Source of the DNA: Acidobacteriota bacterium
GTDB lineage: Bacteria; Acidobacteriota; Thermoanaerobaculia; Multivoradales; Multivoraceae
Direction of reading: 5' to 3'
Length of the DNA stretch: 64,000 nt
Assembly (NCBI GenBank): GCA_028875725.1
Contig: JAPPCR010000006.1
Span: forward strand, 460,134-524,133
A program made the position numbers and the translations under genes. Shown here piece after piece: positions 16,639 to 24,668 of this stretch. Under the pieces are notes generated by a model, which saw only the letters and a program-made list of their open reading frames with translations, had not been told where the DNA came from and made no database searches. Every line of letters begins with the position of its first letter. Position 1 is the stretch's first letter.

Positions 16639-16830
16639 CTTCTGTATCTCCGAGTGTCCTGTGCCGAGTTCCTGGGGTTCTGCGCCGCTCGATCCGTGCG
16701 CGGGCACCAGGCCGATCTCTTGTCCCGATATGTCGGTTTGACCGGCGTCGTGGCCCCTGGTTGCTTCGCCGGGGCTGGCTGGCGCCTGCAGCGGAGCGCG
16801 GATTGTAGCAGCGAGTCGTCGCCGGCCCAA
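16639..16830 (-). promoter_or_regulatory. rpsD promoter and long 5' leader
   Basis: A sigma-70-type promoter is visible: TTGGGC at 16830-16825, a 17-base spacer and TACAAT at 16807-16802. The predicted transcript start near 16795 leaves a leader of about 155 bases before the GTG start, long enough for the translational autoregulation that S4 performs in other bacteria. A specific fold was not established. Confidence 0.6.
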
Positions 16831-16854
16831 GCCCCTGGGCGGTCCAGTTTCGTT

Positions 16855-17997
16855 TCAGGGATGCGTCTCCGGCTCGGCCGCTTCGTCGAAGAGACTCCGC
16901 TGGTCCGTGCGACGCCGGAACGCCGCTGTCGACGGGCCGCTGCTGCGCCCGTTTCGACCGCCGGCGAGCCCGACGCGGCGGCGCACTGTCTCGAACAGCC
17001 TGCCGATCTGTTCCGCGTACTCCCCGCCGCCTTTCATGCGGTGGTGGAAGCGGGGATCGTTCAGGTTCCCGTCGCGCGCTTCCCGCAGCCGGTTCAGCAC
17101 CCGATCGCGGCGATCCGGGAAGTGGGTCGCAAGCCAATCGGAGAAGAGCTCCCGAAGGCCGTGCGGCAGGCGCAGGAGGATGTAGCCTGCTCGGCTGGCG
17201 CCGGCTTCGGCTGCCGCTTCCAGAATCGCGGGGATCTGTTCGTCGTTCAGGCCTGGGATGATCGGCGCGGCCATCACCCCGCAGGGAATGCCGGCGGCGC
17301 TCAGTTCACGCAGGGCCTCGAACCGCCGCCGCGGGGTCGAGGCCCGTGGCTCCATTCGCGCCGACAGCGAGGCGGAGACCGAGGTGATCGAGAGGTAGAC
17401 GCCGCAGGCCTGGAATCGGTTGAGCTTCACGAGCAGATCGAGGTCGCGGGTGACCAGGTGGTTCTTCGTGATGATCGCCACCGGGTTGCGGAACTCGGCC
17501 AGGACCTCCAGACAGCGCCGTGTGATCCGGAGCTTTCGTTCGATCGGCTGGTACGGGTCGGTGACGCCGGAGAGGACGACGACCTGGGGTTTCCAGCGGG
17601 GGCTCAGGAGCGCCTTGCGCAGCAACTCCGGCGCACGGTCCTTGACGAGTATCCGGCTCTCGAAGTCCAGTCCAGCGGAGAAGCCGAGGTACTCGTGCGT
17701 GGGACGGGCATAGCAGTAGATGCAGCCGTGCTCGCAGCCGCGGTAGGGGTTCAGGCTGTATTCGAAGCCGATGTCCGGGGAGTCGTTGCGAGACAGGACG
17801 GTCTTCGAGTGATCCCGAAACAACTCCGTCACCGGAAACGTGCCGCGCTCGGCGACGCTCTCGCCCGGTTCGAAGTCGATGTCTAGCCGTTCGAAGCGGT
17901 TGCGGGGGTTGGCGGCCGCGCCTCGACCGCGCACTGTGCCCGGGGGAGTCTTCCGGGGGTTCGACCGGCGGTCGGAGGCACTGTCGAGGACCTTCAC
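16855..17997 (-). CDS. PA0069-family radical SAM protein
   Basis: A 380-residue radical SAM enzyme related to the spore photoproduct lyase-like/PA0069 family. The CxxxCxxC cluster motif is in NPYRGCEHGCIYCYARPTHE. The family hallmarks LSGVTDPYQPIERKLRITR and GVMAAPIIPGLND follow. The N-terminus is basic and disordered (RRSNPRKTPPGTVRGRGAA). Substrate not established for the family. It starts with GTG, 83 bases after the SelD fusion gene on the same strand, and is followed by the rpsD promoter. Confidence 0.85.
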   Translation of the reverse strand: MKVLDSASDRRSNPRKTPPGTVRGRGAAANPRNRFERLDIDFEPGESVAERGTFPVTELFRDHSKTVLSRNDSPDIGFEYSLNPYRGCEHGCIYCYARPTHEYLGFSAGLDFESRILVKDRAPELLRKALLSPRWKPQVVVLSGVTDPYQPIERKLRITRRCLEVLAEFRNPVAIITKNHLVTRDLDLLVKLNRFQACGVYLSITSVSASLSARMEPRASTPRRRFEALRELSAAGIPCGVMAAPIIPGLNDEQIPAILEAAAEAGASRAGYILLRLPHGLRELFSDWLATHFPDRRDRVLNRLREARDGNLNDPRFHHRMKGGGEYAEQIGRLFETVRRRVGLAGGRNGRSSGPSTAAFRRRTDQRSLFDEAAEPETHP

Positions 17998-18080
17998 GAG
18001 GAGGGCAGCCTAGCACGACTTACGCCCTGTTTGCGGTCTCTGGCGGCCTCGGAGCCGGGACGGGTCGCGGGCCGGGGGAG

Positions 18081-20315
18081 TCAGCGCAGAACAAGCCGCG
18101 GGCCGCCGGAACCTGCCGCCCGGGCGCGAGCGATCACCGAGGCCGCGTCGAGGTTCCGGGCGTTGAGCGCGCGGATCAGGCCGTCGGCCTGCCTCGGAGC
18201 AACCGCGAGCACCAGCCCGCCGGCGGTCTGGGGATCGAAAGTCAACTCCAGGTGCGGCCCCGGCGCGGCAAGCAGCTCGATCTCGACCGGCAGCCGTGTG
18301 TTCTGATCGTGGCTCGTGCTGCGCTCGCCGCGGTCCAGGAGCTCGAGCGCGCCCGGTAGCGAGGGCAGGGCGCCGACGAAGATCTCGAGATCCACGCCGC
18401 TCGCCTGTGCCATTTCACCCAGGTGACCGGCCAGACCGAAACCGCTGACGTCGGTCGCGGCGGCCACGCCGGCTCGTCTGGCTACCTCCATCGCGGCCCG
18501 GTTGCTCGTCTGCATCGAGGCGAGGCATGTCCGCAACCAGCGGCCGGGACAGAGGCCCATCCGGTCGGCGGCCAGCAGCACGCCGCTGCCGAGCGGCTTG
18601 GTCAGAACGAGCGCGTCGCCGGAGCGGACCCGGCTCTTGAGCAGCAGGTCGCAGCCGTTCTCGGAAACGCCCTCCACGTGGAAGCCGACGACCAGTTCGG
18701 GGCCGGTGTTCGTGTGGCCGCCCAGGAGCAGAACGCCTTCCGTGTCGAGCGCCGCACGGGCGCCTGCCAGTACCTGGATCAGAAGCTCCTCCGCCGTTGC
18801 GCCGTCGGCCGCCTGGGGCAGGGTGACCAGAGCCTGGGCGAAACGGGGCGTTACGCCGGTGGCGTGGAGATCGGAACAGGCGTTGACGGCGGCTACACGG
18901 CCCACGAGCCAGGGGTCGTCGGTGAAGGCGGGGAAGGCGTCCAGCGAGGCGACGACCCGGTCGCCGGCCGGCGTCCGGTAGGCGACCGCGTCGTCCGGCG
19001 TCGCCGTGTCCAGGATCACCTGCTCGCCGGTTTCCGGGCGAGCGTCCAGACCTGCCCGCGCCAGAGCTCTGGCCAGCCGGTCGGGACCGACCTTTGCCGC
19101 GCAGCCGCCGCAGAACATGGGAGTCGACTCCGGCTCTCCGTCCGCACCATGGGCCTTTGGGCCGGCCCCCATGGTTCCGAACGCGGGCATCGGCCCGCCG
19201 TCCGGGTCGAGCGCCTGGAAGCGCTCCATGAACCTGCGATCGATCCGGTCCTTGAGCCGCATGACCCAACGACCTTCGAAGGCGGCGCCCCACTTGGCGC
19301 CGGCGGCGCTGCCGTCGCCGAGGTTGAGCAGAGCCAGGAAGTCGCCTTGCGGCCGGTACCGCCGGAGTCGCTGCCCCGTGTTCAGGCGCTCCAGATTCTC
19401 GATCAGGTAGGGCCCCATGCGCACCGCGTAGACGCCGGCGCGAGGCCGGTTCGGCTCGTCGATCAGGGTCGCGCAGTCGCCGACGGCGAAGATGTGGTCG
19501 TGGCCCTCCACCTGCAGAGTGGAACGGGTGCGTGCGAAACCGCGGTCGCAGAGGGGCAGGTCGGAGCCCCGGAAGATTGGCAGCGCGGCGGCGCCGGTCA
19601 CCCAGAAGGTCAGGTCCGAGTCGAGCCTTCTGCCGTCCTCGAGCTGCACGCCGCCCGCCTCGACCGCGGCGACCGGCACCTCGATCAGCGTCAGGAGCCC
19701 GCGCTCGCGGGCCGCGGCCTCGACTCGCCGGGCCAGCGCCGGATGGTAGCCGGGCAGGATGCGGTCGCCCGCCTCTACGATCGTTACATAGGGTTCGAGT
19801 CCCTGGCGACGCAGCCGGGCGTCTATGCAGAAGGCCAGTTCGATGCCGCCGGCGCCGCTTCCGACGATGACAACGCTCGGCTGCTGGGTGGTCAGAGCCT
19901 CGACGCGGCCGGAGATCGCCGCCGCCAGCCGGTTGATCGGCCGGGTGGGGACCGCGTGCTCGCGTACGCCGGGCAGCTCGAGGCCGGCCACGGTCGATCC
20001 AACGTCGAAGGAGGCGACGTCGAACGAGATGGGCTCGCGGCCCTCGACCAGCAAACGCCGGTTCGCCGCTTCGACGCCGATGCAGGGTGCGAGGACGACC
20101 CGGACGCCCGCCCGGCGCGCCAGCGGCACCGCGTCGATCTCCAGTTCATGCCGTTCGTACTGGCCGGCCACCAGTCCGGGCGCCATGCCGGAGTAGACGG
20201 CGATCGGCGTGTCGACGACGAGGGTCGCCTCGACGGTCGGGTCCGGGTGCATCATCCAGTGGCGGAGGACCTGGATGTGGGTGTGCCCGGCCCCGACCAG
20301 GACGACCTGCGGCAT
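18081..20315 (-). CDS. selD: NDH-2-like flavoprotein fused to selenide, water dikinase (SelD)
   Basis: A 744-residue fusion. The N-terminal ~370 residues are an FAD/NAD(P)H pyridine-nucleotide oxidoreductase (VVLVGAGHTHIQVLRHW; PSVVIVGSGAGGIELAFCID; HIFAVGDCATLI). The C-terminal ~345 residues are SelD, which makes selenophosphate from selenide and ATP. The SelD active-site Cys and Lys are present in MFCGGCAAKVG, followed by AAVNACSDLHATGV and LLGGHTNTGPE. The residue is Cys rather than selenocysteine. Such fusions are known. The start ATG overlaps the CaiB stop by one base (TGATG). SelA, SelB or MnmH is not in this window. Confidence 0.88.
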   Translation of the reverse strand: MPQVVLVGAGHTHIQVLRHWMMHPDPTVEATLVVDTPIAVYSGMAPGLVAGQYERHELEIDAVPLARRAGVRVVLAPCIGVEAANRRLLVEGREPISFDVASFDVGSTVAGLELPGVREHAVPTRPINRLAAAISGRVEALTTQQPSVVIVGSGAGGIELAFCIDARLRRQGLEPYVTIVEAGDRILPGYHPALARRVEAAARERGLLTLIEVPVAAVEAGGVQLEDGRRLDSDLTFWVTGAAALPIFRGSDLPLCDRGFARTRSTLQVEGHDHIFAVGDCATLIDEPNRPRAGVYAVRMGPYLIENLERLNTGQRLRRYRPQGDFLALLNLGDGSAAGAKWGAAFEGRWVMRLKDRIDRRFMERFQALDPDGGPMPAFGTMGAGPKAHGADGEPESTPMFCGGCAAKVGPDRLARALARAGLDARPETGEQVILDTATPDDAVAYRTPAGDRVVASLDAFPAFTDDPWLVGRVAAVNACSDLHATGVTPRFAQALVTLPQAADGATAEELLIQVLAGARAALDTEGVLLLGGHTNTGPELVVGFHVEGVSENGCDLLLKSRVRSGDALVLTKPLGSGVLLAADRMGLCPGRWLRTCLASMQTSNRAAMEVARRAGVAAATDVSGFGLAGHLGEMAQASGVDLEIFVGALPSLPGALELLDRGERSTSHDQNTRLPVEIELLAAPGPHLELTFDPQTAGGLVLAVAPRQADGLIRALNARNLDAASVIARARAAGSGGPRLVLR

Positions 20316-21535
20316 CAGGGCCCGTCTGCTGTGTCCGCGGCCCGCACCGCCCCGGACGCTTCGAGACCGGTGATCCGCTCCGTGCCGTAGCCCAGCTCCG
20401 CGAGCACTTCGCCCGTGTGCTCGCCGAGACGCGGGGCGGGCCTTCGGATGGACCCCGGCGTTTGCGAGAAACGCCAGGGCACGCCGGCCATGCGCAGGTT
20501 GCCGAGTTGGGGGTGCCTGACGACCTGGCTCATCGCCATCGCCTCGACCTGGGGATCGTCGAAGAACTCCTCGGCCGAGCGGACGGCGGCGCAGGGAACG
20601 CCGACCGCAACCAGCTCGGCCTCCAGTTCGCGTGCAGGTCTTCGTGCCACGATCGGATCGATCTCGTCGCTCAGCGCGGCGGCGTTGCTGGCCCGCTGGG
20701 GGTTCGTCTCGTAGCGCGGGTCACAGGCGAGGTCGTCGCGGCCGATGGCTTCGCAGAAGAGCCGCCAGAACTTGTCCGTGCCGGCTGCGATGAAGATCGG
20801 CCCGTCCGCGGCGGCGAACATCCGGTAGGGGAAGATGCCGGGCGGTCCGGTGATCTCGGCGTCCAACGGCTGAAGGTAGGACTGCGCCTGGGCGCTCATG
20901 ATCGCCTGAAGCAGCGAGGTCTCGATCCGCTGGCCTTCGCCGGTGCGTTCGCGGTGGAGGAGGGCGGCATTGATCGAGCAGACCGTGAGCACGGCGGCCA
21001 TGTAGTCGGAAACCGCCACCGGGCAGATGGCGGCGACGCCGTTCATGAGTTGCTGCAGGTGGGCGGCGCCGGCCATCGACTGGAGCACCGGGTCGTAGCC
21101 GGGTCGCTGGGCGTACGGCCCGCTGCCGCCGAAGGCGCTGGACGAGGCATAGACCAGTCCCGGGTTGTGGCGGCTCAGGGCGTCGTAGTCGATGCCGAGC
21201 CTGGTCGCGACGCCGGGGCGGAAGTTCTCCATTGCGACGTCGGCGGTCCGGGCGAGGTCGTAGACCACCTGCCGGCCCTGCTCCGTCTTGAGGTTGACGG
21301 AGATACCTCGCTTGTTCCGGTTCCACGCCTGAAACATCCGGCTCTCGCCTTCGATGAAAGGTCCCCAGTGCCGGGCGTTGTCGCCGCCGGGCGATTCGAT
21401 CTTCAGGACATCGGCACCCATGTCGCCGAGCAGCATGGCGCCGTAGGAGCCGGCGATGAAGCTCGTGAAGTCGAGGACCCGGATGCCGTTGAGCGGGCCG
21501 CCCGAGCCGGACCCGTGCGAAGGCGTCTCAGACAT
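20315..21535 (-). CDS. CaiB/BaiF (family III) CoA-transferase
   Basis: A 406-residue family III CoA-transferase moving CoA between carboxylic acids. Signature pieces are GIRVLDFTSFIAGSYGAMLLG, ADVLKIESPGGDNARHWGP, NRNKRGISVNLKTEQGR and VAMENFRPGVATRLG. The Asp expected as the acyl-anhydride nucleophile falls in the VAVSDYMAAVLT region. The ATG at 21535 starts the domain. It lies between the secreted amidohydrolase gene and selD on the minus strand, with short gaps consistent with an operon. Substrates unknown. Confidence 0.85.
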   Translation of the reverse strand: MSETPSHGSGSGGPLNGIRVLDFTSFIAGSYGAMLLGDMGADVLKIESPGGDNARHWGPFIEGESRMFQAWNRNKRGISVNLKTEQGRQVVYDLARTADVAMENFRPGVATRLGIDYDALSRHNPGLVYASSSAFGGSGPYAQRPGYDPVLQSMAGAAHLQQLMNGVAAICPVAVSDYMAAVLTVCSINAALLHRERTGEGQRIETSLLQAIMSAQAQSYLQPLDAEITGPPGIFPYRMFAAADGPIFIAAGTDKFWRLFCEAIGRDDLACDPRYETNPQRASNAAALSDEIDPIVARRPARELEAELVAVGVPCAAVRSAEEFFDDPQVEAMAMSQVVRHPQLGNLRMAGVPWRFSQTPGSIRRPAPRLGEHTGEVLAELGYGTERITGLEASGAVRAADTADGP

Positions 21536-21569
21536 TCGGCGATTGTAGCCCCGCGGGACCTGCCCGCGG

Positions 21570-23360
21570 CTACTCCACCAGCTCGACGTTGTCGATCTCC
21601 AGCCAGAAGCCGCCGAGATCGGTGGGGCCTCCGATGAAGAAGGCCCAGGCGCCCGAGGGATCGAGACCGCGGAACGAGGAGAGCGGGATCTCGACCCGGC
21701 TCCAGTCCTCTCCGGCCTCGAAGGAGGCGGCCGCCGGCTGCATACCGAGGTTCTCGGCGAACGCCATCGCCTGGTATGTCGCGCCCTCGCCGCGGGCGTC
21801 GAAGGCGAGAGCACGGATGCCGCCGACGTCGACCGGATCGCCCATCCGGGAGCCGAGCAGGACCGTGACCCCGGACCAGGGGAAGGCGAAGCCTTCCTTG
21901 ATCTCGCCCTCGATGCGCAGGGCGCTGCCGCCCTCGTCGCGAGGCGCCGCGGCGCTCGTCACGGTCGACTTGCCGCCGGCGAAGGCGTCGGTCGAATGCG
22001 ACCACTTGGGAGGCAAAGTACTTCCGCTCAGGCCCTCGAAGTCGCCGAGCAGCGTGGATTGGAGGAGGGGCCGGCCGGGAGCGGTCTCGGCGCTCCAGCG
22101 CTCGAAGCGCCTCCCGTCCTTCCAGATCGCCGCGATGTCGCGGGTGGCCAGCACGTCCGCGGTCGCATCGCCGCGAACCAGGACCAGGTCGGCCTTGAGG
22201 CCGGCCGCGATCCGGCCGCGGTCACCGAGGTCGAAGGCGTCGACGGCCGCGGTGGTGGCCGCTCGCAGGGCCTCGACCGGGGTCAGACCCGCGCGGACCA
22301 GCAGTTCGAGTTCCCGGTGGATGCTCGCGCCGTGGGTCGTTCCAGGATTCGGTGCGTCGGACCCGGCCAGAATCGGCACCCCGGCGGTGTGCAGGGCGCC
22401 GACGCCGGCGAGTATCTGCGCCATCAACTCGGGATCCGGCGCCCGTCCGAAGTCCTGCCCGAGACCGCCTCGTTGCTCGGGCGTGAGGAAGGGAGCGATT
22501 CGCGGATCGGCAGCGAGTTCCACGCCGCCTCCGGTCCCGGCGATCGTCTCGAGCACGGCGAGGGTCGGGACGATGAAGATCCTCGCCTCGTGGGCCGCTT
22601 CGACGAACTCCGGGCCTCCCGTGCCGTCGAAGTACATGTGGACCAGGCCGTCGGCGCCCGCGGCGATGACCTCCCGCGCCGCTTCCGCGGTGCTGATGTG
22701 GAAGACGGCGAGCCGGTCGTGATCGTGCGCGGCGGTGACGATCCGCGGCAGGGTCGAGGCAGCGAACGTGGGAAGTGGACGCCCGGCCGATCCGGCTTCG
22801 TAGATCACCTTGATGAAGTCGGCGCCGGCGGCCACGCGGTCGGCGATGAAGGCGTCCGTCTGCTCCGGGTCGTCCAGCGTAGCGAGCGCGACGCCGAACT
22901 GCGTGCCGTGTCCGCCCGCGACGGTGACGGGGCCGCCTGCGAAGACGTCGGCCCGGCTCGGAACCGCTCCCGCTGCCTGCTCCCGTCGCCACTGCGCCGC
23001 CATGGCCTCCGCGGTGAGCATGTCCAGCACGGTCGTGACGCCGAAGTTCAGCGCCTGCTCCAGCGCCGGCCCGAAGTTGTGCGTATGGCTGTCGATCAGC
23101 CCCGGCAGCAGGGTCATGCCGGCGCCGTCGACGACCGTCGCCTCGGCTCTGGCGGCCGCCGGAATGTCGTCGCCGGGCGTGACCGACTCGATTGTCGGGC
23201 CGCGGATCACGACGGTGGTGTTCGGGAGCACTTCGTCGCCCGTGAACACGCGCGCTCCCTGGATGACCGTGGGCTGCGCGAGGGCTGAGCCGGCGAAAGC
23301 GGGCAGACCGCAGACCGCCATGATCGTGACCCGGAACAAGCCGAACGGCAGTCGTTTCAT
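21570..23360 (-). CDS. Secreted metal-dependent amidohydrolase with C-terminal CIA30/CBM-like domain
   Basis: A 596-residue exported protein: signal peptide (VCGLPAFAGSALA), amidohydrolase TIM barrel, then a C-terminal beta-sandwich. Metal-site motifs are LPGLIDSHTHNFGP, the strand-end His in AVFHIS and GADGLVHMYFDG, and the Asp in ILAGSDAPNPGTTHG. The last ~165 residues (from LGDFEGLSGSTLPPKW) resemble a CIA30/carbohydrate-binding-like domain ending FWLEIDNVELVE. An AGGGAGG ribosome-binding site precedes the ATG. Likely a periplasmic hydrolase of a cyclic amide or peptide-like substrate. Confidence 0.8.
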   Translation of the reverse strand: MKRLPFGLFRVTIMAVCGLPAFAGSALAQPTVIQGARVFTGDEVLPNTTVVIRGPTIESVTPGDDIPAAARAEATVVDGAGMTLLPGLIDSHTHNFGPALEQALNFGVTTVLDMLTAEAMAAQWRREQAAGAVPSRADVFAGGPVTVAGGHGTQFGVALATLDDPEQTDAFIADRVAAGADFIKVIYEAGSAGRPLPTFAASTLPRIVTAAHDHDRLAVFHISTAEAAREVIAAGADGLVHMYFDGTGGPEFVEAAHEARIFIVPTLAVLETIAGTGGGVELAADPRIAPFLTPEQRGGLGQDFGRAPDPELMAQILAGVGALHTAGVPILAGSDAPNPGTTHGASIHRELELLVRAGLTPVEALRAATTAAVDAFDLGDRGRIAAGLKADLVLVRGDATADVLATRDIAAIWKDGRRFERWSAETAPGRPLLQSTLLGDFEGLSGSTLPPKWSHSTDAFAGGKSTVTSAAAPRDEGGSALRIEGEIKEGFAFPWSGVTVLLGSRMGDPVDVGGIRALAFDARGEGATYQAMAFAENLGMQPAAASFEAGEDWSRVEIPLSSFRGLDPSGAWAFFIGGPTDLGGFWLEIDNVELVE

Positions 23361-23458
23361 CGTCGCCTCCCTGTGCGTTGGAACCGGCTGTGACGGTGTC
23401 TTCGACCCGCGTATGCTACGAGTTTGCGCCGTAGAACGCCGCGACGAAGGGAGCACCC

Positions 23459-23689
23459 GTGAAGATCAAGCTCGACATCGACTGCACGCCCGAAGAGGCG
23501 CGCGCCTTTCTCGGCCTCCCCGACCTGGCGGGGATTCAGAACGAGATGCTGGAGAAGTTCCGGGATCGCATGGCCGCCAACCTGAAGTACGCCGACCCGC
23601 AAGAGATGTTCAAGCTCTGGTTCGGCGGTCTGGGGACCGGCTTGCGGCCTCCAGCCAGAGCGAACAAAGCGAACCGCGACGCCGACTGA
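23459..23689 (+). CDS. Small DUF6489-like protein
   Basis: A 76-residue soluble protein starting at GTG after a GAAGGGAG ribosome-binding site. MKIKLDIDCTPEEARAFLGL and the MLEKFRDRMAANL helix, ending in KLWFGGLGTG, match the small conserved DUF6489-type family, often found near polyester or granule genes. The function of the family is not known to me. It diverges from the amidohydrolase gene and converges with the lipid-granule operon. Confidence 0.6.
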   Translation: MKIKLDIDCTPEEARAFLGLPDLAGIQNEMLEKFRDRMAANLKYADPQEMFKLWFGGLGTGLRPPARANKANRDAD

Positions 23690-23732
23690 TCCGTCAGCGT
23701 CCTGGCTGTTCGCCAGCGCCAGGGACCTGCCG

Positions 23733-24293
23733 CTACGCTCCGGCTCCCGCTTCCAGCCCGGTCACGTCGTACGACATGAGGATTAGGTCGTGCGTGGCGT
23801 CGTTCGGGTCGATGACCCAGTCGGCCAGCAAGGCCTCCACCGAGAAGCCCAGGTTCTGGAACATCTGGCGGGCGCCGCGCTGCTCGCGGGCCATCTGGGC
23901 GACAATCTTGGTCAGCCCGATCTGCTGGGCCAGGTGAAACACGTCGTGCGCCAGGTGGCCGCCGAGACCCGCCTGGCGGACCTCGGGCAGCACCATGATC
24001 CGGATCTCGCCCAGGTGCCGCATCCAGGACGACTCACGCCGGTTCAGGCTGCCGTAGCCCACGAGGCGGTCGCCCAGGTGGGCGAGCACGGCGACGCGCG
24101 TTCCGGACACCGTACCGTCGACCCAGTTGTCCACGACCTTCGGATCCGTCATGTCGACCCGCAGGAAACGGAGGTCCTCTTCGGGCAGTGCGCGCGCAAA
24201 GGCGAGCACATCATCGCGATCTTCCTGCCTCAGAAGACTGAACCTGAAGGACTGGTTCTTGAGGCGGATCGTCCGCGGGTACTGGGTCGCCAT
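23733..24293 (-). CDS. GNAT family N-acetyltransferase
   Basis: A 186-residue GNAT protein. The acetyl-CoA-binding motif A region reads EIRIMVLPEVRQAGLGGHLAHD, with RLVGYGSLNRRES before it and VAQMAREQRGARQMFQNLGF after. The ATG at 24293 (MATQYP) is preferred; a GTG at 24302 overlaps the phasin stop as GTGA and is also possible. Last gene of the lipid/granule operon. Acceptor unknown. Confidence 0.75.
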   Translation of the reverse strand: MATQYPRTIRLKNQSFRFSLLRQEDRDDVLAFARALPEEDLRFLRVDMTDPKVVDNWVDGTVSGTRVAVLAHLGDRLVGYGSLNRRESSWMRHLGEIRIMVLPEVRQAGLGGHLAHDVFHLAQQIGLTKIVAQMAREQRGARQMFQNLGFSVEALLADWVIDPNDATHDLILMSYDVTGLEAGAGA

Positions 24294-24298
24294 GTCGT

Positions 24299-24655
24299 TC
24301 ACTCAACTGCCTCCTCTTGGGCTTCGTGCGTGGATGGGGGCTGGGCGGTCGCTTCGTTGTCGTCGCTACCGCCGGCCAGCCGATCGAGATAGGCCGTTAC
24401 GGCATCGAACGAGCCGTCGACCGTACTCTTGAACTGACGCTGGCCGTCCTCGGCGGCGCCCCGCCAGGTCCGGATCAGTTCGCGCGCCTCGTCCGGAAGG
24501 TTGGGTACCTGGTTCATCATCCGGTCGGCGAGTTCGAGTTGACGCTCCTGGAGAGCGACGATCGCATCGTAGCCGTTCTCGAAGGCGGCTCGCTGGAACT
24601 CAAGGATCTGCTTCTGGAAGTCGAGCACCTGTCTCGGAATGTTGGTACGGGTCAT
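24299..24655 (-). CDS. Phasin-like granule protein
   Basis: A 118-residue amphipathic helical protein with the phasin pattern (VLDFQKQILEFQRAAFENGY, ALQERQLELADRMM, TVDGSFDAVTAYLDRL) and an acidic low-complexity tail. Phasins coat polyhydroxyalkanoate or other storage granules. Its position directly downstream of two WS/DGAT-type genes and a lipase suggests a coat for neutral-lipid or polyester inclusions in this organism. No polyester synthase gene is seen in the window. Confidence 0.7.
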   Translation of the reverse strand: MTRTNIPRQVLDFQKQILEFQRAAFENGYDAIVALQERQLELADRMMNQVPNLPDEARELIRTWRGAAEDGQRQFKSTVDGSFDAVTAYLDRLAGGSDDNEATAQPPSTHEAQEEAVE

Positions 24656-24668
24656 GGTGTCTCCGGGG

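Noticed and set aside
18423..20390. Long plus-strand open frame of 655 codons
   Set aside because: It is antisense to the whole SelD fusion, which has clear domains. The antisense product is Arg/Gly/Asp-rich with no family; typical of G+C-rich DNA.
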